From positions 310,001 to 374,000 of the forward strand of contig JACNKX010000038.1 in assembly GCA_014381825.1 (NCBI GenBank): a DNA stretch of 64,000 nucleotides, read 5' to 3'. The notes under the pieces were generated by a model. That model made no database searches. It worked only from the letters and a program-made list of their open reading frames with translations, and was not told where the DNA came from. The DNA comes from Planctomycetota bacterium. GTDB lineage: Bacteria > Planctomycetota > Planctomycetia > Pirellulales > Pirellulaceae. Positions 1 through 9,114 of this stretch are shown here, one piece after another; the stretch's first letter is position 1, and each line of letters starts with the position of its first letter. A program made the position numbers and the translations under genes.

Positions 1-506
1 GAGTACTTGGCGTTGCCATTGACATAACGCAGACACAGGCCGTCGTCGTCAACGTGTTTCCGGAGAGCGGCGCCGCCCAGGCCGGGATTCAGGTCGATGA
101 TGTCATCACACGAATGATGTCGACCGAAGTCAGCAGTCTGGATGAAGTGCGAGCCGTTCTCGAGAGTTTCCGCCCAGGCGAAGTTGTTAACGCGACGGTG
201 CTCCGCGATGGAAAATCGGTTGAGGTAGAAATTCGTCTTGGAGCACGAGAAGATGTCTTTCTCGACGACGAGCGATTCGGCAGCGGCCGATTGAATGGCA
301 AACTGAGTTTACGGCGAGATGATTTTCCCGATGTGATCCAACATGATTCTGTCCTACGGCCCGAAGACTGTGGCGGACCTGTCACCGATCTTAGCGGCAA
401 CGTCGTCGGAATCAACATTGCACGCGCCGACCGCGTTGCGACGTATGCGTTGCCCGTCAGCGTTGTGCGCGATGTCTTAAAGAAGTTTCAAAGTGACGCG
501 CCGTGA
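1..506 (+). CDS. PDZ domain / trypsin-like (S1C-related) protein, C-terminal part
   Basis: The frame is open from the window edge, so the start lies upstream. The first ~65 visible residues form a PDZ domain: a GAAQAGIQVDD loop followed by a strand reading VLRDGKSVEVEIRLG. After it comes a trypsin-fold tail with DCGGPVTDLSGNVVGINIA, matching the region around the catalytic serine of HtrA-type proteases. The expected GNSGGP is PEDCGGP here, so cysteine (codon 369-371) stands where the nucleophilic serine should be. From family knowledge this looks like a periplasmic HtrA relative; whether it is a protease with a Cys nucleophile or an inactive binding protein cannot be told from this half. The stop is followed at once by the next gene. 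Confidence 0.75.
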   Translation, partial: VLGVAIDITQTQAVVVNVFPESGAAQAGIQVDDVITRMMSTEVSSLDEVRAVLESFRPGEVVNATVLRDGKSVEVEIRLGAREDVFLDDERFGSGRLNGKLSLRRDDFPDVIQHDSVLRPEDCGGPVTDLSGNVVGINIARADRVATYALPVSVVRDVLKKFQSDAP

Positions 507-541
507 AGAACAATACGAATAACGAACGGAGAGACGTACCG

Positions 542-1201
542 ATGCTGCAACGCTTGTTGATTGCGATTTCTGTCTTGGCGTCGTTAGCGACAGTGGTGAA
601 TGCTCAACTTCCGGGACGCGGCGGAGTCGGAGGGTTCTTCGGGGGTCGTGGGCGATTGCTCGTCGACTTGGAGGAAGTACGGACGGAACTAGGAATTGGC
701 GAACCACAGGCCGAGCTTCTTGATGCCTTGCAATTGGATCTTGCCGAACAGCGGCGTGCAATACGCGAGGAGGACGAGGGTCCGCGCTCCGCTGACGAAA
801 CTGTGCGCCGACTACATTTCACGCATTTGCTTGAATCACTTGCTGCATTTGACCGTCGTAGCGAATCGCTCGTCACCGTCGTACTCGAACCACAGCAGGC
901 CAGTCGGCTGTCAGAGCTGTATCGCCAGCGCGACGGCCTCCGAGCGTTTGAACGCCCAGAAGTTGCAACGAAGCTGAAACTGACGGATGAACAGAAGTCA
1001 CGGATCAAATCCCTGCGAGAGACGTTTGTCGACGGGCGCCAACGTGGCAGCACGCCGGAACAGCGCCGTGAGCTTCGTGAGAAGGAACAGGAAGCACTCC
1101 GCGACCTGTTGAACGAAGAGCAACAGACGCTCTGGAAAGAGCTGCTCGGCAAGCCGTTCGACTTTCTGTCGCCATCGAGGCGCGGCCTGCGAAATCGGTA
1201 G
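542..1201 (+). CDS. Secreted LTxxQ-type hypothetical protein
   Basis: A 219-residue protein with a signal peptide (hydrophobic residues 4-18, cleavage near VNAQ). The ATG at 542 was chosen because a GGAGAG Shine-Dalgarno precedes it and it puts the signal peptide at the N-terminus; a GTG at 503 overlaps the upstream stop but adds 13 polar residues. The mature part is charged and helical. It contains KLTDEQKSRIKSL and LNEEQQTLWKELL, which resemble the LTxxQ helices of Spy/CpxP-like periplasmic proteins. It starts 36 bases after the protease-like gene and may be co-transcribed with it, which would suit an envelope role. The function is inferred from pattern only. Confidence 0.7.
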   Translation: MLQRLLIAISVLASLATVVNAQLPGRGGVGGFFGGRGRLLVDLEEVRTELGIGEPQAELLDALQLDLAEQRRAIREEDEGPRSADETVRRLHFTHLLESLAAFDRRSESLVTVVLEPQQASRLSELYRQRDGLRAFERPEVATKLKLTDEQKSRIKSLRETFVDGRQRGSTPEQRRELREKEQEALRDLLNEEQQTLWKELLGKPFDFLSPSRRGLRNR

Positions 1202-1230
1202 CATGAACACGGCTGGCGGTTCGCTCGCAC

Positions 1231-1259
1231 TTCCCGACTACCTGGGAGCGCCTTATAAT
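1231..1259 (+). promoter_or_regulatory. Candidate sigma-70 promoter, possibly leaderless
   Basis: A perfect TATAAT lies at 1254-1259, with a weak -35 (TTCCCG, 1231-1236) 17 bases upstream. Transcription would begin about at 1266, right at the ATG (1267) of the ABC ATPase gene, so the mRNA may have no leader. No Shine-Dalgarno is visible there. Confidence 0.4.
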
Positions 1260-1266
1260 CGCCGCG

Positions 1267-2337
1267 ATGCCCAATGCCCTGAAACACAACGATCAATCTC
1301 CGGTCGTCCAGATCCAAGACCTCGCCAAAAGCTACCGAGTCTATCAAAAGAAAGAGGGCTTAGCGGCGTCCTTGCGCGGATTGTTTCATCGTGAATATCG
1401 CGAAGTCGAAGCAGTTCGCGGAATCGATCTGATTGTTGAGCAGGGAGAATTCGTTGCCTTCCTCGGTCCCAACGGTGCAGGCAAGACGACGACGCTCAAG
1501 CTCCTTTCGGGTGTCATCAATCCGACGAGCGGTACCGCGAAAGTGATGGGGCATGTTCCTTGGAAACGCGAGAACGCGTATCGCCGCCGATTCGCTTTGG
1601 TGATGGGACAAAAGAATCAGTTGTGGTGGGATCTTCCGGCTCAAGAATCGTTTCGGCTACATCAACAAATCTATCGGATTGATCGAGAAAGCTTCGACCG
1701 AACTCGTGATGAGTTGACGGAGTTGCTAGAAATTCAAGAACTGCTCAAGCAGCCAGTGCGTGAGTTGTCGCTGGGCGAACGAATGAAAATGGAGCTGACG
1801 GCCGCACTTCTGCATTCGCCGGAGGTGTTATTCCTTGACGAACCGACGATCGGATTGGATGTGGTCGCACAACACAATATCCAGCAGTTTCTCAAGCGTT
1901 ACCAAGCGGAACGTCAAATCACGATTTTGCTGACCAGCCATTACATGAAAGACGTCGCAGCGCTTTGTAAACGCGTCGTCATTATTGCGCAGGGGCGCAT
2001 CGAATATGATGGTTCATTGAGCGGCATCATCGATAGTTTTAGCGGTCATAAGATCGTGACGCTTCAATTTGCCGAAGACGACGCGATGAAGGATCTGGAA
2101 CGCTTTGGTCAGGTCTTGGAGATTGTTCCTCCGAAAGCCAAGTTACGAATCAGTCGCGCCGACGTTCCCAAGACGCTGGCCGCAATTCTCTCACAGCATG
2201 TGATCGAAGATGTCGTTGTGGAAGATCCGCCACTCGAAGAAGTCATCGCAGACGCGTTCGCCCGAGCTCGAAACGATCAAGACGAGACGATCGAACCCGC
2301 TGACGATGCATCCGCCCACGCGGAGTCGCCCAGCTAG
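1267..2337 (+). CDS. ABC-2 type exporter, ATP-binding protein
   Basis: A 356-residue ATPase that powers export through the membrane protein encoded next to it. Walker [10 protein letters not shown] is at residues 67-75, the Q-loop glutamine near 115, the signature LSLGE at 167-171, Walker B LFLDEP at 188-193 and the H-loop histidine at 225. The N-terminal [10 protein letters not shown] stretch before strand 1 and the long C-terminal extension (about 260-356) match the COG4586 group of ABC-2 ATPases, which work with COG4587/COG3694 permeases. The substrate is unknown. The stop codon directly abuts the permease ATG, a sign of tight translational coupling. The start follows a TATAAT box by 7 bases. 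Confidence 0.9.
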   Translation: MPNALKHNDQSPVVQIQDLAKSYRVYQKKEGLAASLRGLFHREYREVEAVRGIDLIVEQGEFVAFLGPNGAGKTTTLKLLSGVINPTSGTAKVMGHVPWKRENAYRRRFALVMGQKNQLWWDLPAQESFRLHQQIYRIDRESFDRTRDELTELLEIQELLKQPVRELSLGERMKMELTAALLHSPEVLFLDEPTIGLDVVAQHNIQQFLKRYQAERQITILLTSHYMKDVAALCKRVVIIAQGRIEYDGSLSGIIDSFSGHKIVTLQFAEDDAMKDLERFGQVLEIVPPKAKLRISRADVPKTLAAILSQHVIEDVVVEDPPLEEVIADAFARARNDQDETIEPADDASAHAESPS

Positions 2338-3171
2338 ATGTACACACGCGCCGCAACTTGGTGGACGATTCTACGCATCTGTCTCGAAGAACGTCTCGTC
2401 TATCGAGGTGACTTTGCCCTCGGGACGTTGATGCGATTTTTGCCAATCGTCACACAGATCTTTCTGTGGCAAGCGGTCTTTCACGCCAGTGGCCGAAGTG
2501 AACTCGGAGGCTACGCCGAACAGCACGTCGTCGCCTATTACCTGCTTACGATGCTCAGCCGCGCCTTTTCCAGCATGCCTGGTTTGGCATCGGGCATCAC
2601 GCGGCAAATCCGCGAAGGCGAAGTAAAGAAGTTTCTAATTCAACCGGTCGACATGCTCGGCTTCTTGCTGCTCGGTCGGATCGCCCACAAGGTCGCTTAC
2701 TATTCAGTCGCCTTTCTACCCTTTGCACTCGTCTTCTTTTTGTGCCGCAGTTACTTTTCTGATCTGCCGGATGGAGCAGCAACGCACTCGATCGCCACGT
2801 TCGCGGCGTTCCTCGCAACGCTGATCATGGGATTCATTCTCGGCTATTTCCTTGAGGCATCACTCGGCTTAGTTGGATTTTGGTGGCTGGAAGTTCGCTC
2901 GCTGCTGTTTGTCTATATGCTACTGAGCTTCTTCCTGTCCGGGCACATGTTTCCGCTTGACATGCTTCCCGAACCGTGGCGAATGATCGTGAACGTACTG
3001 CCACTCCAGTATCTAGCCTACTTTCCTGCTGCCGTGTTCCTAGGCAAGGTTTCCGGTTGGGAGTTATTGCAGGGGCTCTGCGTAGAACTCGCTTGGATGC
3101 TGTTTTTCATTGTAACAGCGCGCGTCTTGCTTCACCGCGGGTTCAAGCGATATAGCGGATTCGGCGGCTAG
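2338..3171 (+). CDS. ABC-2 type transporter permease
   Basis: A 277-residue inner-membrane protein with about six hydrophobic segments, the last near residues 230-262. The motif [13 protein letters not shown] in the first cytoplasmic loop is typical of the COG4587 ABC-2 permease family. It is the membrane partner of the ATPase ending one base earlier. Systems of this type usually carry a second, related permease gene, and none follows here. The last codons and the stop lie inside a threefold 16-bp tandem repeat, so the natural C-terminus may have been altered. Confidence 0.85.
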   Translation: MYTRAATWWTILRICLEERLVYRGDFALGTLMRFLPIVTQIFLWQAVFHASGRSELGGYAEQHVVAYYLLTMLSRAFSSMPGLASGITRQIREGEVKKFLIQPVDMLGFLLLGRIAHKVAYYSVAFLPFALVFFLCRSYFSDLPDGAATHSIATFAAFLATLIMGFILGYFLEASLGLVGFWWLEVRSLLFVYMLLSFFLSGHMFPLDMLPEPWRMIVNVLPLQYLAYFPAAVFLGKVSGWELLQGLCVELAWMLFFIVTARVLLHRGFKRYSGFGG

Positions 3172-3201
3172 CGGATTCGGCGGCTAGCGGATTCGGCGGC
3201 T
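3154..3201 (+). repeat. Tandem repeat, 3 x 16 bp, spanning the permease stop codon
   Basis: Three exact copies of AGCGGATTCGGCGGCT lie at 3154-3169, 3170-3185 and 3186-3201, with a partial fourth (AGCG). The permease stop TAG (3169-3171) spans the junction of copies 1 and 2, and the same TAG recurs in each later copy. This looks like a slippage expansion. Confidence 0.95.
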
Positions 3202-3385
3202 AGCGCAATCGTCTTTTACCTGTAGCGGGATTCGCAAGAATTCCGAAACGGGATGGCTGAATTCATGCGAATCCAGCTACGAGTTTGTCGCTACACGTAT
3301 GTGACGACCGCACTAGTTCCCTCGTCGTACCACCGGCCAAAGCGTATCAGATTTCCAAGGCAGGCTGTGACCCTCTCCAACATCG

Positions 3386-4348
3386 CTAACCCAGCGCGAA
3401 GTAAACGCTCTCCGCCGTCTTGCGCAGCAACCACTCGCGATCGTCTTTGGAAAACTCCATACGGTCGCGGATCAACGCGATGGATGCTTTGTAGGTGTTT
3501 CCCTCACCAACGAGTTGGTAAGGCGAATCGCTTGCCCACATCAACCGCTGCGAACCGAACTCGTCATAGAGCCGCCGAATCATCGGCTGCAGATCATCGT
3601 AGGGAGCCTGCTTCTTGCCCAATGCATAGTAAGCAGAGATCTTAACGTATGTGTTCTTGTGCCGCGCAAGCGAACACAGATTCTTCAAGTCGCTCTCGCG
3701 CACTTCGCCGTCAACGCCGATTCGTGCAAAGTGGTCGATGACGACTTTTGTATCCGGAAACTGCTCACACATTTTGTTGACTTCAGGAAGGTTGTCGGGA
3801 TTGATCAGGCAACACATGGCTTGTCCAGTAGTTGCAGCAGTTTCCCACATCAACTTCATGCCGTCGTTGTTTAGCCAATGAGCGTCCTTTCGCAGCCAAG
3901 GCGTAATGCGAAATCCAGTAACTTGCTGCTTCAGGAGTTGCTTCATCGCGACATCGGGATGCGGCTTCGCATCGTCGATCATTCCGACGACCCTAAACAC
4001 GCCGGGATGCTGCGCAGCGGCGTCAGTCATATATCTATTATCGAATCCATAGAAAGTATGATGCCCGATCAAGACGACTCGCCCGACGTTCTCCTTGCGC
4101 GCGGTTGCGAGAAGCTCTTCAGTTGAAAAACTCGGCGGAGCGAGATCGTCAAGCGTTGTCCCTTGCTTGAGTGGATACTTATTAATGTCGCGAGTCCAGA
4201 TGTGCGAGTGCGCATCGATATGCACGTTTTCTTTTGAATCTGCCAATAGATCCTCACTGAGTTGGCTGGCCGCAATCAGACCAGCGGTTGCGGCCGTCGC
4301 CCGCAGCGCGTCGCGACGCGAGATGTTTGAATTACCGTTGTCTGTCAT
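3386..4348 (-). CDS. Secreted amidohydrolase-family protein (Amidohydro_2-like)
   Basis: A 320-residue protein with a twin-arginine leader (SRRDALR, residues 10-16, then an Ala-rich segment). The ATG at 4348 has a GGAG Shine-Dalgarno 8 bases upstream, so the 37 residues of open frame before it were dropped. The TIM-barrel metal motif HSH (His47, His49 in IDAHSHIW), VVIDHFARIG in the middle and LMWASDSPYQL near the C-terminus match the Amidohydro_2 family, which includes fuconolactonase and pyrone-dicarboxylate lactonase. It probably hydrolyses a lactone or amide outside the cytoplasm; the substrate is unknown. It converges on the ABC permease gene. Confidence 0.8.
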   Translation of the reverse strand: MTDNGNSNISRRDALRATAATAGLIAASQLSEDLLADSKENVHIDAHSHIWTRDINKYPLKQGTTLDDLAPPSFSTEELLATARKENVGRVVLIGHHTFYGFDNRYMTDAAAQHPGVFRVVGMIDDAKPHPDVAMKQLLKQQVTGFRITPWLRKDAHWLNNDGMKLMWETAATTGQAMCCLINPDNLPEVNKMCEQFPDTKVVIDHFARIGVDGEVRESDLKNLCSLARHKNTYVKISAYYALGKKQAPYDDLQPMIRRLYDEFGSQRLMWASDSPYQLVGEGNTYKASIALIRDRMEFSKDDREWLLRKTAESVYFALG

Positions 4349-4468
4349 CTTGAACTCCAGATTTCGAGAAGTGATTCTGTCTGCGACGATCAACAGTTTA
4401 ACCACTACACCATCGTCGTGCGCCACACGATCGCCATCGGCGTAAGTTGACCTAAGCACTCGCTGGGA

Positions 4469-6235
4469 CTAATCCCGTCGTAACGTGAAGGCCGTGTAGT
4501 GAATTCCAGTCTCGTCGTCCGTAACCAACGCTCCGCCTGGTGCCAAGTATCGAGCCAGGACAGCGAAGGGTGGCAGCGGGTTGTTGGTTAGCGCTCCGTT
4601 AAGAGCCCGGAACACGCCATTGTTCTCCGATGCCGTGGCCAGCCTCGATTGCGTTGACGCTGCGGTCGCAAGCTCGTAAAGACTTCGGAAGCCTTCCTCC
4701 GGGCGATTGAACGAGATCATTCCGGCTTTCGTCTCACCCTGTTGCCGTTTGATCTTGCTCGCGATTAATTTGAAGTCCAACTCGTTTGCCAACGATAATG
4801 AGACATCGCTCTTTGCGATAACTACCTGTTCAAATAGTTTCTCGCTATCGGTCGCCAGAAAGTAGTCGCCGACGACCGCCAAACACGGCGTCGGTAGTCG
4901 GACAAGCTCCGAGTTTTGTTGCTGGTTGCGGCGGCGTCCCACCTCTGCACGATAGTACGTGGTGCCCCCGTAGGTCTTTTGCTCGAGTCGTTCGGAGAAT
5001 TTTGCAGCCACGCGGTCGAGCATCGCGCGCGTTCGGTCGGGGTCATTCAGCTTGAGGCCGATGAGCCTCGATTGACTGTTGAGGCGTGCAGGTCGCTGCA
5101 TCCAACTCACCATCGTCGCCCGGCCTTCCAAGCCCTCGACAACCTCTCGCTCAAGATCGATGTCTAAGCCATTTGCGATCCGTTCGACGACTTGCGTCTG
5201 CCATGCCTCTTCGCCGCGAAATGTGTCGTACAAACGAGTCAGCTCGGCGTAGGTCTTATCTACATTCCAGTTCAGCGACGTGTAACTGGCAGCATCTTTT
5301 GGGACCCACGGCTCCGGGGTCACCTCACCAGCCTCGAACGCAATCATCTTCAACACACCATTACGAGGATTCTCGAGCATGACGTGTGTATGAAAGATCC
5401 CGTCGAACTCTTCCGTACCCAAGATTAAGCTTCCGCCGATCGCCTTCACACCGTTGATTCCGAGTCCTGACAGCAGCGAGATCCCCGCCTGGGCCGAAAA
5501 GTTTCCGCGTATCGCTCGTTTGGCCAACGAGAAGGGATCGGCATACCAAGTAATCTGCGGCGGTTCGTCTTTGAAGCCAACCGATCGCTTCATGATCGCC
5601 GTGAATGTCCGGTTAGTGGCAAGGCTCTCAACTTCATCGCCATCCCAAACACCCAACACTTGGGCCAGCATCACCTCGTCGCTGCTCAAACCGATCACTC
5701 CGTCACGCACAAAGTACGCGACGCGACGTTGGCGATCACCCGGGAATTCATGGAGGATGATCTCCGTTTCGTCCACCATGTTCGTCGTTCGTGTTGCTCC
5801 CTGCTCGGCCATCGCCGTCAGGGCAACTTCGATTACCTGTTCGGCCGCGAAGAGATGATCGCCAACGTCAAAAAACACAATCAGCTGCGGTCGCCCTTGT
5901 TCGGCAGCGACGAGCGCAACACACAGCTCTCCCTGAGGAATTGCCAGCAGTTCGTGCAGTGGAACGCCAACACGATCTTCGACGACTTGAAACGCCTCCG
6001 CCGCGGATCGGTACAAATCTCCTACGAACGGCTGGACTTGTTCATCGGCGGCAATCCGACCCATCGCCGTATCACGGAACTTCTCGACCAACTCGGGCAC
6101 ATTGGCGACTCGCACGTATGCCAAGGTTTCGGCGGGCAGCAAGTGGGGAGCACCGGGACGCTCTGTTTCCTCGGCATTGACAGAATTCTGAAACAAGCAA
6201 ACAGCGGCGCAGACCAAAATAAATCGCAACTTCAT
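4469..6235 (-). CDS. Secreted protein of unknown function (DUF3352-like)
   Basis: A 588-residue protein with a clear signal peptide (MKLRFILVCAAVCLFQ, cleavage near VNAEE). The ATG at 6235 is preferred over in-frame starts upstream because it places the signal at the N-terminus and a GGGAGA precedes it. The sequence begins HLLPAETLAYVRVANVPEL and repeats a pattern of beta-strands and helices, with three segments of similar type (LCVALV, ATMVSWMQR, CLAVVGDYFLATDS). This recalls the planctomycete proteins loosely grouped as DUF3352. No catalytic motif is visible. It is probably periplasmic or surface-associated; no function can be given. Confidence 0.65.
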   Translation of the reverse strand: MKLRFILVCAAVCLFQNSVNAEETERPGAPHLLPAETLAYVRVANVPELVEKFRDTAMGRIAADEQVQPFVGDLYRSAAEAFQVVEDRVGVPLHELLAIPQGELCVALVAAEQGRPQLIVFFDVGDHLFAAEQVIEVALTAMAEQGATRTTNMVDETEIILHEFPGDRQRRVAYFVRDGVIGLSSDEVMLAQVLGVWDGDEVESLATNRTFTAIMKRSVGFKDEPPQITWYADPFSLAKRAIRGNFSAQAGISLLSGLGINGVKAIGGSLILGTEEFDGIFHTHVMLENPRNGVLKMIAFEAGEVTPEPWVPKDAASYTSLNWNVDKTYAELTRLYDTFRGEEAWQTQVVERIANGLDIDLEREVVEGLEGRATMVSWMQRPARLNSQSRLIGLKLNDPDRTRAMLDRVAAKFSERLEQKTYGGTTYYRAEVGRRRNQQQNSELVRLPTPCLAVVGDYFLATDSEKLFEQVVIAKSDVSLSLANELDFKLIASKIKRQQGETKAGMISFNRPEEGFRSLYELATAASTQSRLATASENNGVFRALNGALTNNPLPPFAVLARYLAPGGALVTDDETGIHYTAFTLRRD

Positions 6236-6382
6236 CACGAAGCAATCTCCCATGGCATCAACAGGACGAGACACCCCAGTTCGGTAACGCGGGACAGACG
6301 CACGTTATACACTACCCATGCACCGGTTGGTGAGTTTCAACGTGACGTAGCGCTACTGAAAGCGAGGATCTGCGGCACGACG

Positions 6383-7567
6383 CTATTGCGTCAGGAGGTT
6401 AACGATCGCTGCGTCGATCGCTTTTCGTTTTCGCAGATGTGCTCCAACGATCGTGCCTGTTTCGTCCAACAGAAATGCCTGCGGGATCGAGTCGACGCCG
6501 TAGTGCTTCGCGATTGGATTATTCCAGACTTCGTTGCCTGGATGGTTCGAGAACATCTGCGGCCACGGAAGTTGCTTTTCGCCAACAAACTCAGCAAGTT
6601 TCTCACGGTCAACGTCGAGACTGACCCCGACGACTTCGAGCCCGTCGTCATGATAACGGTCGTAGAAGTCCTTAATGTATGGCGTCTCTTGAACGCAGCC
6701 TGGGCACCACGTAGCCCAGAATACGACGAGTACGGGCTTACCTCTCATCGACGCCAAATCGAAACGTCTGCCACGTAGAGTCGGGCTGGTGAATTTCATC
6801 GCGTTCCCAAGGACGCCGGGGTTCGCGGAGCGAAGGCGATCAAGCTGCTGTTTCAACTGCGTCACATCCGTGTGCGATGCGCACAGACGCAAGCCTTGCG
6901 AGGCGACTTCGATGGCGGTAGGAACTTCGCCCTCGTTTGCTAGTCGTTCGACGGCGGTCGAGTAGAGCTGCACATTCATTCCACAATCTGGATGGGCCGT
7001 CGAGTGCCGAGCGAGGGCGACGGGCATTTTCGTGCCGATCTCTGATTTCGTAAGGTAACTGGAAACGAATCGCTGGACCGAAGCGTTTGCAGCGGCCTGG
7101 CTGTCGTACTCGGCCTGAAACAATTCACGATAAAAGCTGTCTCGACGATTCGCATAGAGTGAAGGGTGCGAGTCGGCCCCGATCCCGAGTGCCGCCAGCT
7201 TGGCATCGTGAGACGATTGAAGTTCCATGCCCGAGCCACTTCTTTGCTCGTTCGTGGCGATTAACTTGTCCAGTCGTTGGATCAACTCGTCGATCGTCTC
7301 AGGAGTTACCGGCGTTCCGACAGCAGTCCGTTCACGTAGCTGCTGCAACTCATTCCACGCTTTGTCGAGTGGACTCGCCGTTGCCACCACTCCCCGCTCT
7401 TGAACGTCCTGGCCCGGTGCAACACCGGTATGCCAAGCGTTCTCGACGGCTTCGACCTTTTGGTTCGAGAACCCCACCGTCAGTATCGCCGTGGCGACCT
7501 CTCGGCGGTCGCACGACGCAAAGCTGAGCAAACAGATCGAACAGCCTAGTGTTATCGTTCGGTTCAT
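6383..7567 (-). CDS. TlpA-like thioredoxin-fold lipoprotein
   Basis: A 394-residue protein. The N-terminus (MNRTITLGCSICLLSFASC) is a signal with a plausible but imperfect lipobox (FASC). Residues ~40-260 are helical and not recognised. The C-terminal ~130 residues form a TlpA/ResA-type thioredoxin domain: FWATWCPGC with the CxxC at 288-291, GVSLDVDREKL, and cis-proline SIPQAF. Such proteins reduce disulfides in the periplasm and need electrons from a DsbD or CcdA type transporter; a DsbD-like gene lies 23 kb away. The start ATG at 7567 directly opens the signal peptide. Confidence 0.85.
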   Translation of the reverse strand: MNRTITLGCSICLLSFASCDRREVATAILTVGFSNQKVEAVENAWHTGVAPGQDVQERGVVATASPLDKAWNELQQLRERTAVGTPVTPETIDELIQRLDKLIATNEQRSGSGMELQSSHDAKLAALGIGADSHPSLYANRRDSFYRELFQAEYDSQAAANASVQRFVSSYLTKSEIGTKMPVALARHSTAHPDCGMNVQLYSTAVERLANEGEVPTAIEVASQGLRLCASHTDVTQLKQQLDRLRSANPGVLGNAMKFTSPTLRGRRFDLASMRGKPVLVVFWATWCPGCVQETPYIKDFYDRYHDDGLEVVGVSLDVDREKLAEFVGEKQLPWPQMFSNHPGNEVWNNPIAKHYGVDSIPQAFLLDETGTIVGAHLRKRKAIDAAIVNLLTQ

Positions 7568-7909
7568 CCCAGTACATCCATCATGATCGTATTTATCGCG
7601 ACCTCATTCGACCGATCACCGTGACGATCGCGTCACTCTCGTTCACTTGACGAAATGGCATCCTTCGGAAGTGTAGGTCACGTTCTTCATGGCTGTCGCG
7701 GGTGGAATTCGCTGCCACGGAGGCATCTATCTGCGACGCAATATCGAGGATAAGGTGATACGTCGAATGCCGTGTACGCTCCTTGAAAAAAGATGGCGAT
7801 CGACCATCGAACAACTCTTATTAGGTGACACCATCCTGTTTTTTTGAAGACGAGTTTGAACGAGAGATGACTCCAACCGAAAGCACTGGAAGTTGAGACG
7901 GATAGCAAA
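7568..7909. other. Intergenic region upstream of the malonate genes
   Basis: This 342-base gap separates the divergent TlpA-like gene and madL and must hold the promoters of both. Short open frames on the minus strand (7593-7814, 7687-7908) have no recognisable product. No clear -10/-35 pair or operator was identified. Confidence 0.5.
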
Positions 7910-8314
7910 ATGACAATCTACGGTACCGCCCTCCTTTCAATCTGTTTGCTTTTCGGATTGAGCGTGGGCCGGATTTTGGGCGCGGTGATTGGTGTCGATG
8001 CGAACGTTGGCGGCGTCGGCATTGCAATGTTGCTGCTGATTCTGGTCTGCGACCGTTTACAGCAGTCCGGTCGTATGCAACCGCCCACCACACAAGGCAT
8101 CGCTTATTGGAGTTCGATCTATATCCCGGTCGTTGTCGCGATGGCGGCCAGCCAAAACGTGGTGGCGGCGATCAAAGGTGGTCCCGTGGCGATCGTTGCG
8201 GGAGTAATGGTCGTCATTGTGAGCTTTGCGATGGTCCCCATAATTAGCCGCCTTGGGCAATCAGACGCGCCGCCGCCAAACTCGCATACGCTCCCGACGA
8301 AAGACGAATCGTGA
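7910..8314 (+). CDS. madL: Malonate transporter subunit MadL
   Basis: A 134-residue membrane protein with four hydrophobic segments (about 3-27, 36-48, 68-85 and 90-112). The N-terminal MTIYGTALLSICLLFG, the GRILGAVIGVDANVGGVG loop and the overall length match MadL, the small subunit of the two-component sodium:malonate symporter. The following madM begins inside the madL stop codon (TGATG), so the two are translationally coupled. In Malonomonas and Pseudomonas MadLM imports malonate. No strong Shine-Dalgarno precedes the ATG. Confidence 0.88.
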   Translation: MTIYGTALLSICLLFGLSVGRILGAVIGVDANVGGVGIAMLLLILVCDRLQQSGRMQPPTTQGIAYWSSIYIPVVVAMAASQNVVAAIKGGPVAIVAGVMVVIVSFAMVPIISRLGQSDAPPPNSHTLPTKDES

Positions 8315-9081
8315 TGGAACTGCTTGAACTGTTGCGGCAAGTCCTCACGAAGTATTCGCTGGTCACCGCATTTGCCGTGATTGGTGTGACCGTGTGGGGC
8401 TCCTATTTTCTGTCTGACTGTCTGACCCGAGGACGATTGCATGGCTCGGCAATTGCGATTCTGATTGGACTGCTACTTGCTTATGTCGGAGGAATCGCGA
8501 CTGGCGGTGAGAAAGGCATCGCCGACATCGAGATGCTTTCCGGAATCGGATTGATGGGCGGGGCCATGCTCCGCGACTTCGCCATCGTCGCGACGGCGTT
8601 TGGCGTGCGGATGGACGAATTTCGCAGAACTGGAATCAGCGGGATTGTGTCGCTGGCGGTCGGCGTCCTGATGTCGTTCATCGTGGGCGCCCTCGTGGCG
8701 TACAGCTTCGGTTATCGCGACGCCGTCAGCCTAACGACCATTGGGGGCGGAGCTGCGACGTACATCGTTGGCCCCGTAACCGGCAGCGCTCTCGGAGCAA
8801 GTTCCGAAGTGATCGCGTTGAGCGTCGCCGCGGGATTAATCAAGTCCATGCTAGTGATGGTCACAACCCCGTTTGTTGCCAAGTACATCGGGCTCAACAA
8901 CGCGCGCTCGGCCTTGATCTTCGGAGGTTTGATGGGCACGACCAGCGGAGTTGCAGGTGGGCTGGCAGCGACCGATCCCACGTTGGTCCCTTACGGGGCG
9001 ATGACCGCGACCTTTTATACGGGTTTGGGATGTTTGCTTGGGCCCTCTGTCGTGTTCATGCTGATACGATCGATGGTGTGA
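8314..9081 (+). CDS. madM: Malonate transporter subunit MadM
   Basis: A 255-residue integral membrane protein with about eight hydrophobic helices and glycine-rich motifs (GGIATGGEKGIADIEMLSG, TIGGGAATYIVGPVTGSALG, FGGLMGTTSGVAGGLAATDP) typical of MadM, the large subunit of the sodium-dependent malonate carrier. The ATG at 8314 shares bases with the madL stop; a GTG one codon earlier is less likely. Partner of madL. The next gene encodes an enzyme that would turn imported malonate into malonyl-CoA. Confidence 0.9.
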   Translation: MELLELLRQVLTKYSLVTAFAVIGVTVWGSYFLSDCLTRGRLHGSAIAILIGLLLAYVGGIATGGEKGIADIEMLSGIGLMGGAMLRDFAIVATAFGVRMDEFRRTGISGIVSLAVGVLMSFIVGALVAYSFGYRDAVSLTTIGGGAATYIVGPVTGSALGASSEVIALSVAAGLIKSMLVMVTTPFVAKYIGLNNARSALIFGGLMGTTSGVAGGLAATDPTLVPYGAMTATFYTGLGCLLGPSVVFMLIRSMV

Positions 9082-9114
9082 ACAACGTCATAAACTGTCA
9101 GAGGAGGACACTCG

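Noticed and set aside
604-1347. Minus-strand frame of 247 codons
   Set aside because: Arg/Ser-rich translation typical of the antisense of a gene; the plus strand holds a signal-peptide protein and the ABC start.
5660-6778. Long plus-strand open frame of 372 codons
   Set aside because: It runs antisense to two well-supported minus-strand genes (secreted protein and TlpA-like) and has no domain or signal of its own.
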